Positions 26,832 through 36,894 of a DNA stretch of 64,000 nucleotides are shown here, in pieces; the stretch's first letter is position 1; every line of letters begins with the position of its first letter. Origin of the DNA: an uncultured Flavobacteriaceae bacterium. GTDB lineage: Bacteria > Bacteroidota > Bacteroidia > Flavobacteriales > Flavobacteriaceae. The notes beneath the pieces are model-generated. The model did no database searches, had not been told where the DNA came from, and worked only from the letters and a program-made list of their open reading frames with translations. The stretch lies in NCBI GenBank assembly GCA_947497145.1, contig CANMFQ010000004.1, positions 194,560-258,559 of the forward strand, written 5' to 3'. A program made the translations under genes and the position numbers.

Positions 26832-28268
26832 ATGAAAATACGCATTATTCTACTCGCTCTGTTTTGTTTTTATGCTTGTAAAGAAGAAAAAAAACAACCT
26901 CAACCAGAAAAAACCAGCACTCCCCCTAATGTTGTACTGATTTTCACCGATGACCAAGGCTACCAAGACGTAGGTGTTTTTGGCGCCGATGATATTGCTA
27001 CGCCTAATTTAGATAAAATGGCTGCAGACGGCATCAAATTAACCAGCTATTATTCGGCTCAAGCAGTTTGCTCGGCCTCAAGAGCAGGTATTCTTACAGG
27101 CTGCTACCCCAACCGCATTGGCATTCACAATGCACTAGGGCCAGATAATACCCATGGTATTAATGACTCAGAAACTACCATTGCCGAAATACTTAAAGCC
27201 AAAGGCTACAAAACGGCTATTTTTGGCAAATGGCACTTGGGACATCACAAAAAGTTTTTACCAACAAGACACGGGTTTGACGAATGGTTTGGCATACCAT
27301 ATTCTAATGATATGTGGCCTTTTCACCCGCAACAAGGGCCTATTTTCAATTTTCCCGACTTACCCTTGTACGAAAACGAAACCGTAATTGATACGCTTAT
27401 AGAACAATCACAATTAACCACCCAAATTACAGAGCGCAGCGTTGATTTCATCAACAGAAACAAAAACAACCCTTTCTTTTTATACGTACCGCATCCCCAA
27501 CCGCACGTTCCTTTATTTGTTTCCGATAAATTTAAAGGCAAATCAAACCGGGGGCTCTATGGCGATGTAATCATGGAAATAGATTGGTCTGTAGGCCAAA
27601 TAATAGCCGCCCTAAAAGCAAACGGATTGGAAGAAAACACCATAATTATTTTCACTTCTGATAATGGCCCTTGGTTATCTTACGGTAACCATGCAGGTAG
27701 TGCTTTTCCGCTTAGAGAAGGCAAAGGAACAGCTTGGGAAGGCGGACAGCGCGAACCTTTTATCATGAAATACCCTAAAAAGCTAAAAGCTGGAAAAGTA
27801 GTAGACACCCCCGTAATGGCTATTGATATGCTTCCTACCATTGCAGAGGTGACTGACGCAGAACTTCCTCTAAAAACTATAGACGGAAAAAGCGTATGGA
27901 AAGTGTTGACAGGTGAAGCAACAAAAAGTCCGCAAGAAGCGTATTTTTTCTATTACAGAGTTAATGAATTGTTTGGCGTGCGCTATGGAAAATGGAAACT
28001 GTACTTTCCGCATCGCTACCGCACCATGAACGGACAAACACCCGGCAAAGATGGGTTACCAGGAAATTACAGAATGGTAGACCTTGAAGACATTGAACTT
28101 TATGACCTTGAAAATGATATTAGCGAAACCACCAATGTTGCAGCGGCCAATCCTGAAATTGTAAATAAAATAAAAGTATTGGCAAATGATATGCGTTCAC
28201 GTTTAGGAGATTCATTACTAGAACTTGAAGGTTCAGAAACACGAAAGCCCGGAACTTTAGATGAGTAA
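26832..28268 (+). CDS. Sulfatase lipoprotein (S1 family)
   Basis: Started at MKIRIILLALFCFYACKEEK (lipid-anchored Cys16), this 478-residue protein is a formylglycine-dependent sulfatase. The modification motif is AVCSASRAGILTG (Cys80 in C-x-A-x-R). The metal-binding start is VVLIFTDDQGYQDVG, and GKWHLGHHKKFLPTRHGFDEWFG is the second active-site block. Such enzymes desulfate marine polysaccharides or glycosaminoglycans at the cell surface or periplasm. A formylglycine-generating enzyme must be encoded elsewhere. The stop overlaps the start of trmN6 by 8 bp. Confidence 0.92.
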   Translation: MKIRIILLALFCFYACKEEKKQPQPEKTSTPPNVVLIFTDDQGYQDVGVFGADDIATPNLDKMAADGIKLTSYYSAQAVCSASRAGILTGCYPNRIGIHNALGPDNTHGINDSETTIAEILKAKGYKTAIFGKWHLGHHKKFLPTRHGFDEWFGIPYSNDMWPFHPQQGPIFNFPDLPLYENETVIDTLIEQSQLTTQITERSVDFINRNKNNPFFLYVPHPQPHVPLFVSDKFKGKSNRGLYGDVIMEIDWSVGQIIAALKANGLEENTIIIFTSDNGPWLSYGNHAGSAFPLREGKGTAWEGGQREPFIMKYPKKLKAGKVVDTPVMAIDMLPTIAEVTDAELPLKTIDGKSVWKVLTGEATKSPQEAYFFYYRVNELFGVRYGKWKLYFPHRYRTMNGQTPGKDGLPGNYRMVDLEDIELYDLENDISETTNVAAANPEIVNKIKVLANDMRSRLGDSLLELEGSETRKPGTLDE

Positions 28269-28974
28269 ACCATTCAGATTTAAACAATTTACCATTCAAC
28301 AAGATCAATGCGCCATGAAAATAGGCACTGATGGTGTTTTACTAGGTGCATCAGCACCCATTTCGGAGCAAACAAATAGTATTTTAGATATTGGCGCAGG
28401 CACAGGCGTAATTGCGCTCATGCTTGCACAAAGAAGTGCAGCTGAAACTATTGAAGCGCTTGAAATTGACGACCCAGCTTACGAGCAATGTGTACACAAT
28501 TTTGAAGCATCACCATGGGCTGATCGGCTTTTTTGCTACCATGCTGGCTTGGATGAGTTTGTAGCAGAATTGGATGAACCTTATGACTTAATTGTATCAA
28601 ACCCTCCCTTTTATGCGGAGCAGGTATCTAGCGGCAATACTGCACGAGATATGGCGCGACAAAATCAATCACTACCTTTTGATGAACTCTTGGAAGGTGT
28701 TTCACAATTGCTTGCTGAGGATGGTTTGTTTGCTACCATAATCCCTTTTAAAGAAGAAAAAGATTTTATTGTTTTGGCCAACGCTTTTAAACTAATCCCC
28801 CACAAGATTGTACACGTCAAAGGAAATCCAACATCCGAATTTAAACGAAGCCTGTTAACTTTTGGTTTTCAAAAAAAGAAACTTATTACAGAAACACTCA
28901 CTATTGAACTAGAAAGACATAAATACACTACCGCCTACAAAGAATTAACAAAGGAATTTTACCTTAAAATGTAG
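28261..28974 (+). CDS. trmN6: tRNA1(Val) (adenine37-N6)-methyltransferase
   Basis: A 237-residue class I methyltransferase with an FKQFTIQQDQCAMKIGTDGVLLGA start, SAM motif ILDIGAGTGVIALMLAQRS, and the N6-adenine signature IVSNPPFYAEQ. This combination identifies the YfiC/TrmN6 family, which methylates A37 of tRNA1(Val). It overlaps the sulfatase gene by 8 bp (ATGAGTAA), so it is translationally coupled to a functionally unrelated gene. Confidence 0.9.
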   Translation: MSKPFRFKQFTIQQDQCAMKIGTDGVLLGASAPISEQTNSILDIGAGTGVIALMLAQRSAAETIEALEIDDPAYEQCVHNFEASPWADRLFCYHAGLDEFVAELDEPYDLIVSNPPFYAEQVSSGNTARDMARQNQSLPFDELLEGVSQLLAEDGLFATIIPFKEEKDFIVLANAFKLIPHKIVHVKGNPTSEFKRSLLTFGFQKKKLITETLTIELERHKYTTAYKELTKEFYLKM

Positions 28975-29127
28975 TGATGGTATTAGTTGAACCCGAGTAT
29001 TGAATATAAAAACAACAAATAACAATAGATCTAGAGCATACATTTAGCAGCGTATTGTTTGTTTTGAAACAATAATCAATTCTATTGTTATATTTTTTTG
29101 ATTTATCTTTGATTAAAATTTCCATAT

Positions 29128-30306
29128 ATGAGACCTGATTTGTTTGAAGCACCTGACTACTACAACCTTGATGATTTATTATCTGAAGAGCATCTTTTGG
29201 TACGTGATGCCGCACGCCAGTGGGTAAAGCGAGACATTACTCCAATTATTGAGGAATATGCCCAAAAGGCTGAATTTCCAAAACAAATTATAGGTGGATT
29301 AGCAGAAATTGGTGCGTTTGGCCCTTATATTCCTGAAACATACGGAGGCGCAGGTTTAGACCAAATTAGCTACGGCCTTATCATGCAAGAAATTGAGCGT
29401 GGTGATAGCGGTGTTCGTTCAACAGCCTCTGTGCAATCTTCATTGGTAATGTATCCTATTTACACCTATGGCAATGAAGAACAGCGCAAAAAATACCTCC
29501 CCAAATTAGCCTCTGGAGCATGGATGGGATCCTTTGGATTGACAGAACCTAACCACGGTTCTAACCCTAGTGGTATGGAAACCAAATACAAAGATATGGG
29601 CGACCACTACCTTTTAAATGGTGCAAAATTATGGATATCTAATTCTCCTTTCTGTGATATTGCTGTAGTATGGGCAAAAAATGAAGAAGGGCGTATTCAC
29701 GGGCTTATTGTAGAGCGTGGTATGGAAGGTTTTTCTACACCCGAAACACATAATAAATGGTCACTACGTGCTTCTGCTACCGGTGAACTAATCTTTGATA
29801 ATGTAAAAGTGCCTAAAGAAAATCTCCTTTCTGGAAAAACTGGATTAGGAGCACCACTTGGCTGCCTTGATTCTGCTAGATATGGCATCGCGTGGGGAGC
29901 AATTGGCGCAGCAATGGATTGCTATGACACTGCCTTACGTTACGCTAAAGAACGCATACAATTTGGCAAACCTATTGCCGCCTTTCAATTACAACAAAAG
30001 AAACTTGCCGAAATGATTACCGAAATCACCAAAGCGCAATTGTTAGCCTTTAGACTAGGACAGTTGAAGAATGAAGGCAAAGCAACAACGGCACAAATAT
30101 CAATGGCAAAAAGAAACAATGTAGATATGGCTCTTAAAATTGCTCGTGAAGCTCGACAAATTTTAGGAGGGATGGGTATTACTGGTGAATATAGCATTAT
30201 GCGTCATATGATGAATTTAGAAAGCGTCATCACCTATGAAGGTACACACGATATTCATTTACTAATTACAGGTAGTGACATTACGGGTATTCCTGCCTTT
30301 AAATAA
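29128..30306 (+). CDS. Acyl-CoA dehydrogenase (glutaryl-CoA dehydrogenase type)
   Basis: A 392-residue FAD enzyme with the three-part acyl-CoA dehydrogenase fold. Visible are ERGDSGVRSTASVQSSLVMYPIY, FGLTEPNHGSNPSGMETK and LGGMGITGEYSIMRHMMNLES, and the catalytic Glu in TYEGTHDIHLLITG (about residue 371). The RSTASVQSSLVM and EPNHGSNP blocks are characteristic of glutaryl-CoA dehydrogenases, which oxidatively decarboxylate glutaryl-CoA to crotonyl-CoA in lysine and tryptophan breakdown. The gene is monocistronic. Confidence 0.88.
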   Translation: MRPDLFEAPDYYNLDDLLSEEHLLVRDAARQWVKRDITPIIEEYAQKAEFPKQIIGGLAEIGAFGPYIPETYGGAGLDQISYGLIMQEIERGDSGVRSTASVQSSLVMYPIYTYGNEEQRKKYLPKLASGAWMGSFGLTEPNHGSNPSGMETKYKDMGDHYLLNGAKLWISNSPFCDIAVVWAKNEEGRIHGLIVERGMEGFSTPETHNKWSLRASATGELIFDNVKVPKENLLSGKTGLGAPLGCLDSARYGIAWGAIGAAMDCYDTALRYAKERIQFGKPIAAFQLQQKKLAEMITEITKAQLLAFRLGQLKNEGKATTAQISMAKRNNVDMALKIAREARQILGGMGITGEYSIMRHMMNLESVITYEGTHDIHLLITGSDITGIPAFK

Positions 30307-30353
30307 TGGCTCCCCTTGCAAAAGGGATTACTTGCGTTAAACCTACTTGGAAT

Positions 30354-32651
30354 TTATACCTTGTGAATACGCACCTTTATTGACTTACTTATTGGTGTTT
30401 TACTTTTGTCTGCAAAATGATTGTAAGGCACCAATACATTAGTCTCAGGGAAATACGCCGCCAAATCGCCCTTAGGAATTGCATACGGAATCACCTTAAA
30501 TTTATAGGCTTTACGTTCTACACCGTCATACGTACTGGTGATATCAACAACATCTAACTTTTTCAAGTGCAGGGTTTCCATATCTTCTGCGTTCATAAAC
30601 AAAACCCTTCGCTCATTATAAACACCCCTATACCGATCATCAAGCCCGTAAATGGTGGTATTAAATTGATCATGAGAGCGTATGGTCATCAGCATATATT
30701 CATCTGATTTTAACTCATGCTTTGGTGTTTTATTAATGGTTAATTGTGCCTTTCCGTTGGGCAGTTTACTAAAATCGAGCTCACGCACATTGTTTGGCAA
30801 ATAATATCCCGCACCTTTTGCGCGCTCTTCGGTATTTTCAAAACCCTTAATTACCAAATCTATCTTTTCACGAATAAGCTCATAATCTGCACCTAATGCT
30901 TGCCAGTCTACTGAATGTTTTCCTTCAAAAAAAGTATGTGCTAATTCAGAAATAATATCCGGTTCACTTTTAATAGTATCAGCAATGGGTTTTAACAAGC
31001 CCCGTGACTTACGTACTTGCCCCATACTATTCTCTACCGTAATACGTCGTAATTTACCTGCTTTTATATCCTTTTCAGAACGCCCGTAAGTGGGTAGCAT
31101 CAATGCCGTTTTCCCAGTAACAAGATGTGACCGATTTAACTTGGTACTAATTTGTACCGTAAGATCACAATTTTCAATGGCCTTAGCCGTATATTCTGTA
31201 TCTGATGCTGCCATCAAAAAGTTACCTCCCAAACACATAAAAAACTTCGCATCATCTTCATACATAGCTTTCATAGCTCCCACGGTATCATAACCCTCCT
31301 TTGACGGCGGTGTAAAACCCAAGTATTTTTCTATTCGCTTATTCAATGCCTCATCTACAAAATGCATAATTCCCACACTACGGTCACCTTGCACATTACT
31401 ATGCCCTCTAACTGGGCAAGTACCCGCATTGGGCTTACCTAGCGCACCTTTCAACAACAACAAATTGACATACTCCTGAATATTTGCTACGCCATTTTTA
31501 TGCTGCGTTAACCCCATGGCCCAACAAACCACAATTTTAGATTTTTTCGCCAACAAACGAACGGCAGTATTCACCTGATCGACAGCCACTCCACACTGCG
31601 CTAATAATTCATTTTCATCATAGGTTTTTAAATCTGCAATTAGCGCCTCGTAACCATCAACATAATCCTTAATAAATTCATGATCAAAGATGTCATTTTG
31701 CAAAGCATCTAAGGTGGCTAGTTTTTTTAGTATCAATTTCATCAAGGGAATGTCTTGATTGATTCTTACAGGAAGATGCAAATCGGTAATAGCTACTCCT
31801 TTACCTACCCATCCTTCTACATGCTGCGGGTTTTTAAACGTAACAAGCCCTGATTCTTCTAAAGGATTAATACTGATTACCTTCCCTCCATTTTCTTTGC
31901 ATTTTGCCAAAGCAGCTAACATTCTTGGATGATTGGTGCCTGGGTTTTGCCCCGCAACAATAACCACCTCAGCATCATACAAATCTTCCAATTTTACCGA
32001 TCCTTTTCCAATACCCAAAGTTTCACTTAAAGCCACACCGCTAGACTCGTGACACATATTGGAGCAGTCAGGCATATTATTTGTACCAAAGGCACGAATA
32101 AACATGCCGTATAAAAAAGCTGCCTCATTACATGACCTTCCTGAGGTATAAAAAATAGCTTCATCAGGTGAATTAAGTGCTTTTAGTTGATGTGCAATCA
32201 CGCTATAGGCTTCCGACCATGCTATTGGCTCGTAATGTACACTACCAGGTCGTAGTATCATAGGCTCAACAAGGCGTCCAAAGGTATTCAACTCATAGTC
32301 TGACAATTGCGAAAGTTCTTCAACAGAATGTTTTTTAAAAAAAGCTGCATCTATAGTAGCCGTAGTAGCTTCATCTGCCAATGCTTTTGCACCATTCTCA
32401 CAATATTCGGCAATTTTAGACGGCTTTTCAGGGTCTGGCCATGCACAACTAGGGCAGCTAAAGCCCTCTTGTTGGTTCATATCTAAAAGTGCCGTCATCG
32501 AACGCACAACACCCATTTCTTTAAAACTATGACGTAAAGCCTCTTTCACTCCCAACACCCCAGCAGCAACACGTACGGGCTCTTTAACCACTATGTCTGA
32601 AAATTTCTGACTCCCTCTTACTGATACCTTACGTTGAAACGCTTCTTTCAT
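30354..32651 (-). CDS. Molybdopterin oxidoreductase, FdhF/YdeP family
   Basis: A 765-residue molybdopterin-dependent oxidoreductase. The N-terminus has CPSCAWPDPEKPSK, the two-Cys motif of the YdeP branch, in place of the 4-Cys Fe-S motif of true formate dehydrogenases. MGLTQHKNGV, CPVRGHSNVQGDRSVG and YMLMTIRSHDQFNTTIYG are further family blocks. In E. coli YdeP is linked to acid resistance; the substrate is unknown. No FdhD or partner subunit is adjacent. It converges on the acyl-CoA dehydrogenase gene with 47 bp between. Confidence 0.9.
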   Translation of the reverse strand: MKEAFQRKVSVRGSQKFSDIVVKEPVRVAAGVLGVKEALRHSFKEMGVVRSMTALLDMNQQEGFSCPSCAWPDPEKPSKIAEYCENGAKALADEATTATIDAAFFKKHSVEELSQLSDYELNTFGRLVEPMILRPGSVHYEPIAWSEAYSVIAHQLKALNSPDEAIFYTSGRSCNEAAFLYGMFIRAFGTNNMPDCSNMCHESSGVALSETLGIGKGSVKLEDLYDAEVVIVAGQNPGTNHPRMLAALAKCKENGGKVISINPLEESGLVTFKNPQHVEGWVGKGVAITDLHLPVRINQDIPLMKLILKKLATLDALQNDIFDHEFIKDYVDGYEALIADLKTYDENELLAQCGVAVDQVNTAVRLLAKKSKIVVCWAMGLTQHKNGVANIQEYVNLLLLKGALGKPNAGTCPVRGHSNVQGDRSVGIMHFVDEALNKRIEKYLGFTPPSKEGYDTVGAMKAMYEDDAKFFMCLGGNFLMAASDTEYTAKAIENCDLTVQISTKLNRSHLVTGKTALMLPTYGRSEKDIKAGKLRRITVENSMGQVRKSRGLLKPIADTIKSEPDIISELAHTFFEGKHSVDWQALGADYELIREKIDLVIKGFENTEERAKGAGYYLPNNVRELDFSKLPNGKAQLTINKTPKHELKSDEYMLMTIRSHDQFNTTIYGLDDRYRGVYNERRVLFMNAEDMETLHLKKLDVVDITSTYDGVERKAYKFKVIPYAIPKGDLAAYFPETNVLVPYNHFADKSKTPISKSIKVRIHKV

Positions 32652-32852
32652 ATAAACTACTTTCTGTTAGCTCTAAAATTAAGTTTTATTTTAAGAACTG
32701 GCTTATTTTTCTCTGCTATTTACCCTCATTATAATTATCAAAAAAAAGAAACTAAAACACTATCTATAACAAAAATAAGGCGCACACCACAGTTTTAACA
32801 TACTACACATCATTTCTTTTTAATAACTGTAGTAACTATATATCTTTGAAGT

Positions 32853-32933
32853 GTTATTAAAAACGAGTAAAATTTTTCATTTTCATATAGTGTTCTAGCA
32901 AAAGAGCTCCGATCGAAAGACGGAGCTTTTTTT
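32853..32933 (+). ncRNA. Candidate small RNA, copy 1
   Basis: A TATCTTTG -7 element (32841-32848) is followed by about 80 nt without an open frame and a strong intrinsic terminator. The terminator has stem arms AGCTCCG/CGGAGCT at 32905-32911 and 32921-32927 and a T run at 32927-32933. The whole unit, from about 32768, recurs at 33590-33769. The two share an upstream block, the promoter and the pre-terminator word ttttcattttcatatagtg. It lies in the 380-bp gap between the molybdoenzyme start and the convergent unknown gene. The terminator is also placed to serve that gene on the minus strand. The -33 element is poor. Confidence 0.55.
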
Positions 32934-33031
32934 AATTGGTAAAAACGCTAGTTTCAACCACATTTCTTTTACGGTATTCTCCAAACATGTTAAAACGTTA
33001 ATGCTAAGTCGAAAGAAATATAGCCTAGCCT

Positions 33032-33493
33032 TTAACTTTGGTTATTAGTTGAAATACATCTGAAAAGAATTGATTTCTTCTTGTATTCCAATCGTACCTC
33101 ACTTGCCTTGCCTTTTTGTATGTAATCAATGTCACTTTTTCCTATTACAAAACTAATTTTAGTCATCCAACGATTGGAAACATTTGAATAGTCCGATTCT
33201 ATTTCTGTAATATCGGATTCCAAAATAAGATTCTCGCTTTCACTCTTAAAAATTAACTTTGCTCCCTTAAAGGTCTTTATATTCTCTCTACTTAAAATAA
33301 TAGCTTCAAGAAAATCAAAACCTGCTAATTCTTGAAAATCAACCCAAAGTTGCCCATCTACAGACTCGGCAATTTTTTTCCCTTCAATATTGGTCATTAG
33401 CTTTTCTGTATAGGTGTCTACATGCATACGCTCTAAAGCTCGTATGTTTCCAAACGCGCCTAATACCTTATCTATCTTTCTAAATATGCTCAT
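33032..33493 (-). CDS. Hypothetical protein between the small-RNA copies
   Basis: I do not recognise this 153-residue protein. It has no signal peptide or transmembrane segment. It begins MSIFRKIDKVLGAFGNIRALERM and is rich in Glu, Lys and Ile. The middle part (LIFKSESENLILESDITEIESDYSN) looks like consecutive beta-strands, suggesting an all-beta cytoplasmic protein. Gene-like length, a normal ATG and codon use similar to its neighbours support it as real. It is framed by the two small-RNA units, whose terminators point toward the 3' ends of this gene and of dnaE. Confidence 0.65.
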   Translation of the reverse strand: MSIFRKIDKVLGAFGNIRALERMHVDTYTEKLMTNIEGKKIAESVDGQLWVDFQELAGFDFLEAIILSRENIKTFKGAKLIFKSESENLILESDITEIESDYSNVSNRWMTKISFVIGKSDIDYIQKGKASEVRLEYKKKSILFRCISTNNQS

Positions 33494-33675
33494 AATTTGG
33501 TTATTGGTTGCTCAATATAAAGAAGAAAAAAATAACCTTCAACTAAAGTGCAAAATTCAGCTTTACTAATCTTAAATAAAAGACGTAAAAACAAAATAAT
33601 GGGTTTTCACCACAGTTTCATATCGTTACACATCATTTCTTTTTACAAACTGTAGTTACTACCTATCTTTGAAGT

Positions 33676-33769
33676 GTACTTAAACAAGTGCTTTTAATAC
33701 AAGTATAAATTTTCATTTTCATATAGTGTTCTCGTAAAAGAGCTCCGTCATTTGACCGGAGCTCTTTTT
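33676..33769 (+). ncRNA. Candidate small RNA, copy 2
   Basis: Same architecture as copy 1: TATCTTTG at 33664-33671, about 90 nt of non-coding sequence, then a terminator. The 12-bp stem is AAAAGAGCTCCG at 33736-33747 with CGGAGCTCTTTT at 33757-33768, with extra inner TCA/TGA pairing, followed by T. Ahead of the promoter both copies keep an inverted repeat, CACAGTT and AACTGTAG, about 28 nt apart. The loop sequence differs between copies while the stem is kept. It sits in the 332-bp gap behind the dnaE stop. Confidence 0.55.
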
Positions 33770-33825
33770 AGTTTTAGCCCCTTTTCTATATAGGTATCAT
33801 GCACCCACGTTTACAATAAAGCATA

Positions 33826-36800
33826 TCAAACCTTAGGTTTTTCTTCTAAAACAGGGGTATTCTTTCGCACAAACCCCAATGTTCTAGTCGCCGTTTTCAT
33901 ATCGGCATACCTAGGGTCAGAGACATAATCTTCCTTTTTCATTTTAATTACCTCAATACTCAAAAACCCAAATTCACTAACTACTTTACCATAAAACCGA
34001 TATACCCCCCTAGCCCGAAACCCATATTTGGCAGCTACAGGAGGAAACAATACAACATCAAAAACAGCTCCTTGCTGATCTACAAAAGTGCCAAAATGCA
34101 TTTGTTTTCCATTATGAGTACGCGTATTTTTCACAGCAACCATATAACCATATATATCTATATGCCTATTGAGATATAGCGCTAAATCTTTAGTTACTGT
34201 GGCATTCATTGGCGGATTGGCAAGTAACTCAAACGGACTACACAAACAAAAACCCAATAGTTCTAACTGTGTAAAAGCCATTTCTAAATCGGTACTATAC
34301 AACTGCGGTATTTTAAAATTTTGATGCCTCGGTTTAAATAACTTAGGGTGGTCAATTTTGTTACTTTTACTTAAAACCAAATGCGCTTTCCATAACAACT
34401 CATGTTTATTTGTATTAGTAAAACGAAAAGCGTCAATACGAATGAGAATACTAACCTGATCTACAGAGATAAGTACACGATCTAAAAAATCTTCTAACGA
34501 ATTAAAATCTCCGTTTGCTATACGCTCTTTTACTATACGCGCTACAACCCTTGCTTCAAGTTCTTTTAAATACATAAAACCCAAATACAATTGTTTCCCA
34601 TAAATACAATTCACAGCAAAACTATTATTGATACATGGCGCATGTATGGTAGCACCAAGCATACGTGCTTCATGAATATAAAACTCAGCCCTATAGAAAC
34701 CTCCTCCATTATTAAGCACCGCTACCATATACTCTAGAGGAAAATAAGCCCGTAAAAACAAGGTTTGGTAACTCTCAACTGCATACGAAGCTGAATGTCC
34801 CTTAGCAAATGCATAGCCCGCAAAACTGGCCACTTGATTCCATATTTCAAAAATGAGCTTATCATCATAGCCTTTTTTTCTACAATTATCAATAAATTTC
34901 TGTTCTACTCTTTTAAACTCTTCTCGCGAACGAAACTTACCACTCATACCACGGCGCAACACATCTGCCTCACCAAGATTAAGCCCTGCAAAATGATGCG
35001 CCACCTTAATGACATCTTCTTGATATACCATAACACCATAAGTATCTGGCATAATATCTAGCATTACAGGATGTGATTTTTCTTTAGCTCTATCAGCATT
35101 TCGATGTCGTAAAATATACTCTCGCATCATACCACTTTTGGCTACTCCTGGACGAATAATAGAACTAGCAGCAACTAAACCAAGATAATTATCGACTTCT
35201 AGTTTCTTTAAAAGCATACGCATTGCTGGAGATTCTACATAAAAACACCCCATACACTGCGCACTTTTTATTAAAGCATTGACTGCGCTATCTGCTTTTA
35301 GTGCTGTGATATTATGAATATCAAAAGTATCTTTCTTTTCAGGTTGGTTGTAGGCTATAATATCTAATGCCTCTCGTACTTTTGCTAATCCACGCTGCCC
35401 TAGAATATCAAATTTATAAAGTCCCACATCTTCGGCAATTACCATATCAAATTGTGTTGTAGCAAATCCCTTGGGAGGCAAATAGGTTGCCGCAAACCAA
35501 TGAAGTGGTTTTTCGCTAATTAAAATACCTCCTGCATGAATACTTAAATAGTTAGGCATACCCTCTAAAAGCTGTGTATACTTAACCACCAAAGCTGCTA
35601 TTGTATCTAATTGAGAAACCTGAAAATTACGATTGCAAAGCCTATCGATTTCATCGTTGGGCAAGCCAAAAACCTTACCCAATTCACGTATCATACCCCG
35701 CCATTTAAAGGTTACATAAGTACCCAACAAAGCAACATTTTTAAAACGTTTGAAAATATATTGTGTTATTGCAGGACGATCACGATGTGAAAAATCAATA
35801 TCAAAATCGGGCGGATTGGCACGATATAAATTCATGAAACGTTCAAAATACAAGTCTAGCTCCATAGGGTCTACATCGGTAATACGCAACAAATAAGCTA
35901 CAATACTATTAGCACCGCTACCACGCCCTACATAAAAGAATTTTTGTTTGCGCGCATAGGAAACAATATCCCAATTAATAAGAAAATAAGAAACAAAACC
36001 CATAGCGTTAATGAGTTGCAATTCTTTATCTAAACGCTCCTCAACCGCAACACTTCTATTAGGATAGCGGTACGACAGTCCTTCTTCGCATAAGTCTTTA
36101 AGCAGTGTTGCATCTTCTTCTTGGCTACCCAAATACGTTTTTAAGTTTTGCGGTTTTCGCCCTTCAGAAAAATCAAAATGAATAGAGCAATCATTCATTA
36201 ACCGCTCTGTGTTTTCTAGAATAAATGAATATTCAGAAAAAGCATTCGCTAAATTTTGCACAGGAAACATCTTCTCATCCTCTCTTGCCTGTTCTGTAGT
36301 AGATAGTTTGCTCAATAAGGTATTATTGGCAATAGCACGTAATAATCTATGTGCATTAAAATCACGTTTCCCACGAAAAGTAACTGGCTGTTGTACTACC
36401 AATTTATCTTTAAACTGCAGCAATCTTGAAAATGGTAGTCGCCTTAAATCGGCAATAGAAATTCCTATAAACTCATAATCGGCAAAACTTAACATTTCAT
36501 TTTCCAACACTTTTTCAAAAGGATAAATGACATAAGCATGCTTAAATTTTGGAGCGATTGTTGAAAATTTTTTGTTTTGATGAAGGTGTTCTGAGAGAAA
36601 ATCATTCAATTCCAAATACCCTTCATTGTTTTTTGCAATACCAACGAAACAAGGTGTTATTCCGTTTCTAAAATCGACTCCCAAAATAGGTTTAATTGCA
36701 AATTCTGGCGCTTTTCTAACAAAATTTAATGCTGCAGAAGTTGTATTTATATCTGTAAGCGCCAATTGACCTACATGATTTTCTTGTGCCAACTGCAATA

Positions 36801-36861
36801 ACTCCAACTCTGAGAAAGTACCGTAGCGAAGGCTGTAATATGTATGACAGTTTAAATACAA
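33826..36861 (-). CDS. DNA polymerase III alpha-like subunit of a mutagenesis cassette
   Basis: A 1011-residue C-family polymerase, shorter than the usual replicative DnaE. The PHP domain (about 1-200) reads NCHTYYSLRYG and ALTDIN where active domains have HxH and TDH, so its nuclease site looks lost. The polymerase core has GRGSGANSIVAYLL and the metal-binding PPDFDIDFSHRDR. Later come SFAGYAFAKGHSASYAVESYQ and an OB-type C-terminus. It is paired with a Y-family polymerase 33 bp upstream, so I infer a translesion role rather than replication, by analogy with ImuB-DnaE2 cassettes. Confidence 0.85.
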   Translation of the reverse strand: MYLNCHTYYSLRYGTFSELELLQLAQENHVGQLALTDINTTSAALNFVRKAPEFAIKPILGVDFRNGITPCFVGIAKNNEGYLELNDFLSEHLHQNKKFSTIAPKFKHAYVIYPFEKVLENEMLSFADYEFIGISIADLRRLPFSRLLQFKDKLVVQQPVTFRGKRDFNAHRLLRAIANNTLLSKLSTTEQAREDEKMFPVQNLANAFSEYSFILENTERLMNDCSIHFDFSEGRKPQNLKTYLGSQEEDATLLKDLCEEGLSYRYPNRSVAVEERLDKELQLINAMGFVSYFLINWDIVSYARKQKFFYVGRGSGANSIVAYLLRITDVDPMELDLYFERFMNLYRANPPDFDIDFSHRDRPAITQYIFKRFKNVALLGTYVTFKWRGMIRELGKVFGLPNDEIDRLCNRNFQVSQLDTIAALVVKYTQLLEGMPNYLSIHAGGILISEKPLHWFAATYLPPKGFATTQFDMVIAEDVGLYKFDILGQRGLAKVREALDIIAYNQPEKKDTFDIHNITALKADSAVNALIKSAQCMGCFYVESPAMRMLLKKLEVDNYLGLVAASSIIRPGVAKSGMMREYILRHRNADRAKEKSHPVMLDIMPDTYGVMVYQEDVIKVAHHFAGLNLGEADVLRRGMSGKFRSREEFKRVEQKFIDNCRKKGYDDKLIFEIWNQVASFAGYAFAKGHSASYAVESYQTLFLRAYFPLEYMVAVLNNGGGFYRAEFYIHEARMLGATIHAPCINNSFAVNCIYGKQLYLGFMYLKELEARVVARIVKERIANGDFNSLEDFLDRVLISVDQVSILIRIDAFRFTNTNKHELLWKAHLVLSKSNKIDHPKLFKPRHQNFKIPQLYSTDLEMAFTQLELLGFCLCSPFELLANPPMNATVTKDLALYLNRHIDIYGYMVAVKNTRTHNGKQMHFGTFVDQQGAVFDVVLFPPVAAKYGFRARGVYRFYGKVVSEFGFLSIEVIKMKKEDYVSDPRYADMKTATRTLGFVRKNTPVLEEKPKV

Positions 36862-36894
36862 ATTATTGATTTTTATTCAGCAACCATTACGTTA

